This document shows positions 61,333 to 64,000 of a DNA stretch of 64,000 nt, piece after piece. Where the stretch lies: the NCBI GenBank assembly GCA_913775095.1, contig CAJYIW010000004.1:62001-126000 (forward strand). The letters run 5' to 3'. Each line of letters begins with the position of its first letter. Within the stretch, counting starts at the first letter, position 1. The notes under the pieces were generated by a model that made no database searches, was not told the DNA's origin, and was given only the letters and a program-made list of their open reading frames with translations. Source of the stretch: an uncultured Siphonobacter sp. (GTDB taxonomy: Bacteria > Bacteroidota > Bacteroidia > Cytophagales > Spirosomataceae). The translations under genes and the position numbers were made by a program.

Positions 61333-62865
61333 TTATTGTTGGAAGACGCCATCCACCAGACGGAAAATGCCGAGCGGATTACTGTCCTTTAATTCATCGG
61401 GTAAGAGTCCCTGCGGAAAGCCCTGGTAACACACCGGACGGACAAAGCGTTTGATGGCATTCGTACCCACGGAAGTGCTCCGGGAATCCGTTGTAGCGGG
61501 GTAAGGACCGCCGTGCTGCATGGCGTGACTTACTTCAACACCCGTGGGGAAGGCATTGATAATCAGTCGGCCTACTTTCTGTTCCAGCTCGGATAATAAC
61601 TCAGCATTGGCCAGTAACTCCTCCTCAGTGCCAAACACCGTAGCCGTCAGGTGGCCTTCCAGCGAACGGGCTACCTGGAGTAACTCTTCACTGTTTTCCG
61701 CCTGAACAATCACGCTACTCGGACCAAACACTTCGTGAGCCAGCAAAGGATTGGCCAGCAAAGCCGTTACCGAACTTTTCAATAATACCGGACGACCCGC
61801 CGCGAAGCCTTCCAGCTCCTGAGCTTCGGCAATAACCTCTACGTTCTCCTGCTCTTTTAATTTGGTAATACCCTGAGCAAAAGCCTTTTGAATGCCCTGC
61901 GTTAACATGGCCGTGGGCGAAAGCGTCGCCAGTGATTCCCGGGCAGTCTGGATAAACGCCTGCGAATCTTCCGAAGCGGGCAGAATGCTGATGCCGGGAT
62001 TGGTGCAGAATTGTCCCGTTCCCAGTGTTAAGGAAGATACATAATTCTGAGCTAACGCCGCTCCCTGCTGTTTCAGGATCTGGGGTAAGAAGAAGACTGG
62101 GTTCGTACTGCCCATTTCGGCGTACACCGGAATGGGCTCGGGACGTTGATTGGCCGCATCGAACAGAGCTTTACCGCCCTGAAATGATCCTGTAAAGCCA
62201 ATGGCTTTGATGGAAGGATGACGAACCAGGTCCAGCCCGGTGGCCGTGGTGCGACCCTGAATCAACTGGAAGGTGTCTTTCGGAACGCCCGTTATTTCAA
62301 TTGCTTTCCGAATGGCCTGGGCCACCAGTTCAGACGTGCCGGGATGGGCAGGATGGGCCTTTACCACCACGGGGCAACCCGCAGCCAGAGCTGAAGCCGT
62401 ATCGCCACCCGCTACTGAAAACGCCAGGGGAAAGTTACTGGCCCCGAAAATACCTACCGGACCGAGGGGCCGCAGCATTTGCCGCAAATCAGGACGTGGC
62501 AAAGGCTGACGCTCGGGCAGAGCCGGATCAATGCGGGCTTCTACCCAGGAACCCTCCCGCAGGTAACTGGCAAACAGGCGTAACTGTCCCGTAGTACGGC
62601 CTCTTTCTCCCGTCAGACGGGCCAGCGGTAAAGCTGTTTCGGCATGGGCCCGTTGCAGGAGTTCATCGCCCAATGCTTCGATCTGACGGGCCATTTCTTC
62701 TAAAAAATCAGCTTTGGCTGACCCGGAAAGCAATCGGTATTCGGCAAAAGCCTGGGCCGCCCGAAGTCCGGCTTCGTTTATTTCCTGAGACGTAGATTCC
62801 TGAAAAACACCCGGTAAAGATTCGCCCGTAGCGGGATTAATGGCTTGAAAATCAGATTCATTCAT
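61333..62865 (-). CDS. 2,5-dioxovalerate (alpha-ketoglutaric semialdehyde) dehydrogenase-like enzyme
   Basis: 510-residue NADP-type aldehyde dehydrogenase of the group that oxidises 2,5-dioxovalerate to 2-oxoglutarate in pentose, glucarate or hydroxyproline breakdown. Features: GPVGIFGASNFPLAFSVAGGDTASALAAGCPVVVKAHPAHPGTSE near residue 135-180 (cofactor-binding, NFPLAFS signature of this group), IGFTGSFQGGKALFDAA near 220, EMGSTNPVFF near 250 (the Glu), and LTLGTGQFCTNPG near 285 with catalytic Cys. It starts 12 bases after the DUF885 gene stop and 43 bases before the next gene. A role in arabinose oxidation would fit the GH127 enzyme in this window, but is inference. Confidence 0.9.
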   Translation of the reverse strand: MNESDFQAINPATGESLPGVFQESTSQEINEAGLRAAQAFAEYRLLSGSAKADFLEEMARQIEALGDELLQRAHAETALPLARLTGERGRTTGQLRLFASYLREGSWVEARIDPALPERQPLPRPDLRQMLRPLGPVGIFGASNFPLAFSVAGGDTASALAAGCPVVVKAHPAHPGTSELVAQAIRKAIEITGVPKDTFQLIQGRTTATGLDLVRHPSIKAIGFTGSFQGGKALFDAANQRPEPIPVYAEMGSTNPVFFLPQILKQQGAALAQNYVSSLTLGTGQFCTNPGISILPASEDSQAFIQTARESLATLSPTAMLTQGIQKAFAQGITKLKEQENVEVIAEAQELEGFAAGRPVLLKSSVTALLANPLLAHEVFGPSSVIVQAENSEELLQVARSLEGHLTATVFGTEEELLANAELLSELEQKVGRLIINAFPTGVEVSHAMQHGGPYPATTDSRSTSVGTNAIKRFVRPVCYQGFPQGLLPDELKDSNPLGIFRLVDGVFQQ

Positions 62866-62877
62866 AAGTTCAGATGA

Positions 62878-64000
62878 TTACTTATTAATCGTATAAAACC
62901 GCCAGCTGGTTTTAAAATCCTTCTGAAGCGGCTGTTTCGTAAGCAAAGCCCGAATGAATTCCACGGGCAATTGATTGAGTTGCAATATAGAATCATGAAA
63001 TTGTTTGTCCGTCATTTTTCCACTGTCTACCAATTCTTTTCGCAGGGCTACAAACTGCAAACCACCCACCATATAGGCCAGCTGATACAGCGGTTCGTAC
63101 CCTCCAATGAACGAACGACGGACTTCCCCTTCGGCATTCGCCCGCTCGTGCCCGACCCGATCCACCAGAAAGTCGATGCACTGCTGCGGCGTCCATTTGC
63201 CGAGGTGATAATTGAGCGAAAAGATAATCCGGGCACAGCGGTGCATCCGCCAGAAGAGCATCCCGATTTTGTCTTCGGGGGACTGAGGAAACCCTTTGTC
63301 CCACAGCACCATTTCCCAGTATAAAGACCAGCCTTCAATCCAGAACGGCGAGTTAAAGCGACGGCGATGCGTCTCGAAACGGTTATTCATAAACTGTTGC
63401 AGGTGATGCCCGGCGATGAGTTCGTGGTGAACCGTCGAGCGGGAAAAATGGGGGTTATTCCCCCGCATGCTCATCAGTTTATCGGCGTGTTCCATACTCG
63501 CCGTCGGGTAAGAGATCAGGATTTGTTCCCCTCCCAGAAAAAAGGGATTCACCAGTTGACGCTCGGGCGTCATCATGCCCATTCGCCAGGTTTCTTCGGC
63601 CAGCGGCGGAATGGTGACCAGGTCGTGTTTTTTGAGAAAATCAACCGATTCGTTATACAATCGCAGAATTAACTCCGGTTGTTTACCCACGGGAACGTAG
63701 CTGTTTTTGACTTTCTCCTGAGCCGCCCGCCAGTTTTCACCAAAGCCCATTTCCTTACTGGCTTTCAGTAATTCCCTGTCGCACCAGGCAAATTCCTGAT
63801 TAGCAATGGCCAGTAATTCTTCGGGTGAATAAGGAATGTATTCCAGCTTTAACTGACGGATTAATTCATCACGACCCACCGCAACGCCCTGAATACCGCT
63901 GCCGTCGTTAGCCATCGTACCGAGTTGGACTTTGGGCTGAAAGAATTTCGTTAATTTCTCCAGTTGTTCATTCAATCGCGGATAAGGTTTTTCCATCCAC
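62878..64000 (-). CDS. DUF885 family protein (5' end outside window)
   Basis: At least 373 residues of a DUF885 protein, a family with a thermolysin-like zinc motif, probably an exported or periplasmic metallopeptidase-like hydrolase. The motif VHHELIAGHHLQ is at about residue 189-200 counting from the Met at 63996, and the downstream FWIEGWSLYWE supplies the expected third ligand Glu. The frame is open to the right edge, so the N-terminus is missing (full-length members run to about 550-600 residues). First known gene of the operon with the dehydrogenase, 12 bases upstream. Substrate unknown. Confidence 0.85.
   Translation of the reverse strand, partial: WMEKPYPRLNEQLEKLTKFFQPKVQLGTMANDGSGIQGVAVGRDELIRQLKLEYIPYSPEELLAIANQEFAWCDRELLKASKEMGFGENWRAAQEKVKNSYVPVGKQPELILRLYNESVDFLKKHDLVTIPPLAEETWRMGMMTPERQLVNPFFLGGEQILISYPTASMEHADKLMSMRGNNPHFSRSTVHHELIAGHHLQQFMNNRFETHRRRFNSPFWIEGWSLYWEMVLWDKGFPQSPEDKIGMLFWRMHRCARIIFSLNYHLGKWTPQQCIDFLVDRVGHERANAEGEVRRSFIGGYEPLYQLAYMVGGLQFVALRKELVDSGKMTDKQFHDSILQLNQLPVEFIRALLTKQPLQKDFKTSWRFYTINK

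Overview
The window looks like a chromosomal stretch from a Bacteroidota bacterium, probably of the order Cytophagales (Spirosomataceae-like). This placement is inference. It rests on many lipoproteins with the order's usual small outer-membrane and PKD/WG-repeat proteins, Tat-exported Gfo/Idh/MocA and sugar-isomerase-like proteins, weak or absent Shine-Dalgarno sequences, several TAnnTTTG boxes upstream of genes (the Bacteroidota -7 element), and intergenic hairpin repeats whose spurious translations read HPERSEG and HLDRRE. No rRNA, tRNA, CRISPR array, prophage or complete insertion sequence was found.

Layout. 1-2670 is the 3' part of cobN (cobaltochelatase). 2.7-8.8 kb is an accessory stretch: mosaic hairpin repeats, a WG-repeat protein, a small lipoprotein, a RES/Xre toxin-antitoxin pair with a likely operator, a phytase-like esterase lipoprotein and a four-unit tandem repeat array. 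8.8-18.7 kb holds an acyltransferase, an effector-binding protein, a sugar isomerase-like protein, a cation transporter, a PKD lipoprotein, purL and a glycosyltransferase. 18.9-24.7 kb is a complete tripartite RND efflux operon. 25-34.4 kb mixes small envelope proteins, an AcuI-like reductase with a divergent AraC regulator, a Gfo/Idh/MocA oxidoreductase, a frameshifted DUF2268-type peptidase gene, a LEA2 protein, a LysR regulator and a Bcr/CflA-type exporter.

The metabolic centrepiece is 34.9-42.6 kb: one minus-strand cluster, tkt-rpiB-tal-gnd-zwf-pgl, that encodes the oxidative branch and nearly all of the non-oxidative branch of the pentose phosphate pathway (rpe is absent). Inverted repeats lie in three of its five gaps and a terminator follows pgl, so expression may be stepped along the operon.

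42.8-49.4 kb carries a cation transporter, a LuxR-type regulator whose receiver has lost its phosphoacceptor Asp (Asn instead), a serine recombinase flanked by similar AT-rich motifs, a cysteine hydrolase, a cyanophycinase, a SHOCT-domain protein and panE. 49.7-54.4 kb has an amino-acid permease, a GH127 beta-L-arabinofuranosidase and a small secreted protein. 54.4-55.5 kb is nearly gene-free but rich in symmetrical sequence, with one orphan small protein followed by a good terminator. 55.6-58.4 kb is a compact cluster: an unrecognised Asp-rich protein ending in CPPTC, a seven-helix membrane protein, a histidine kinase and a response regulator. I think this is the best candidate for an undescribed signalling module. 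58.5-64 kb is a probable sugar-catabolic operon: a DUF885 peptidase-like protein (cut by the window edge), a 2,5-dioxovalerate-type dehydrogenase and a large exported toroid-fold-like protein.
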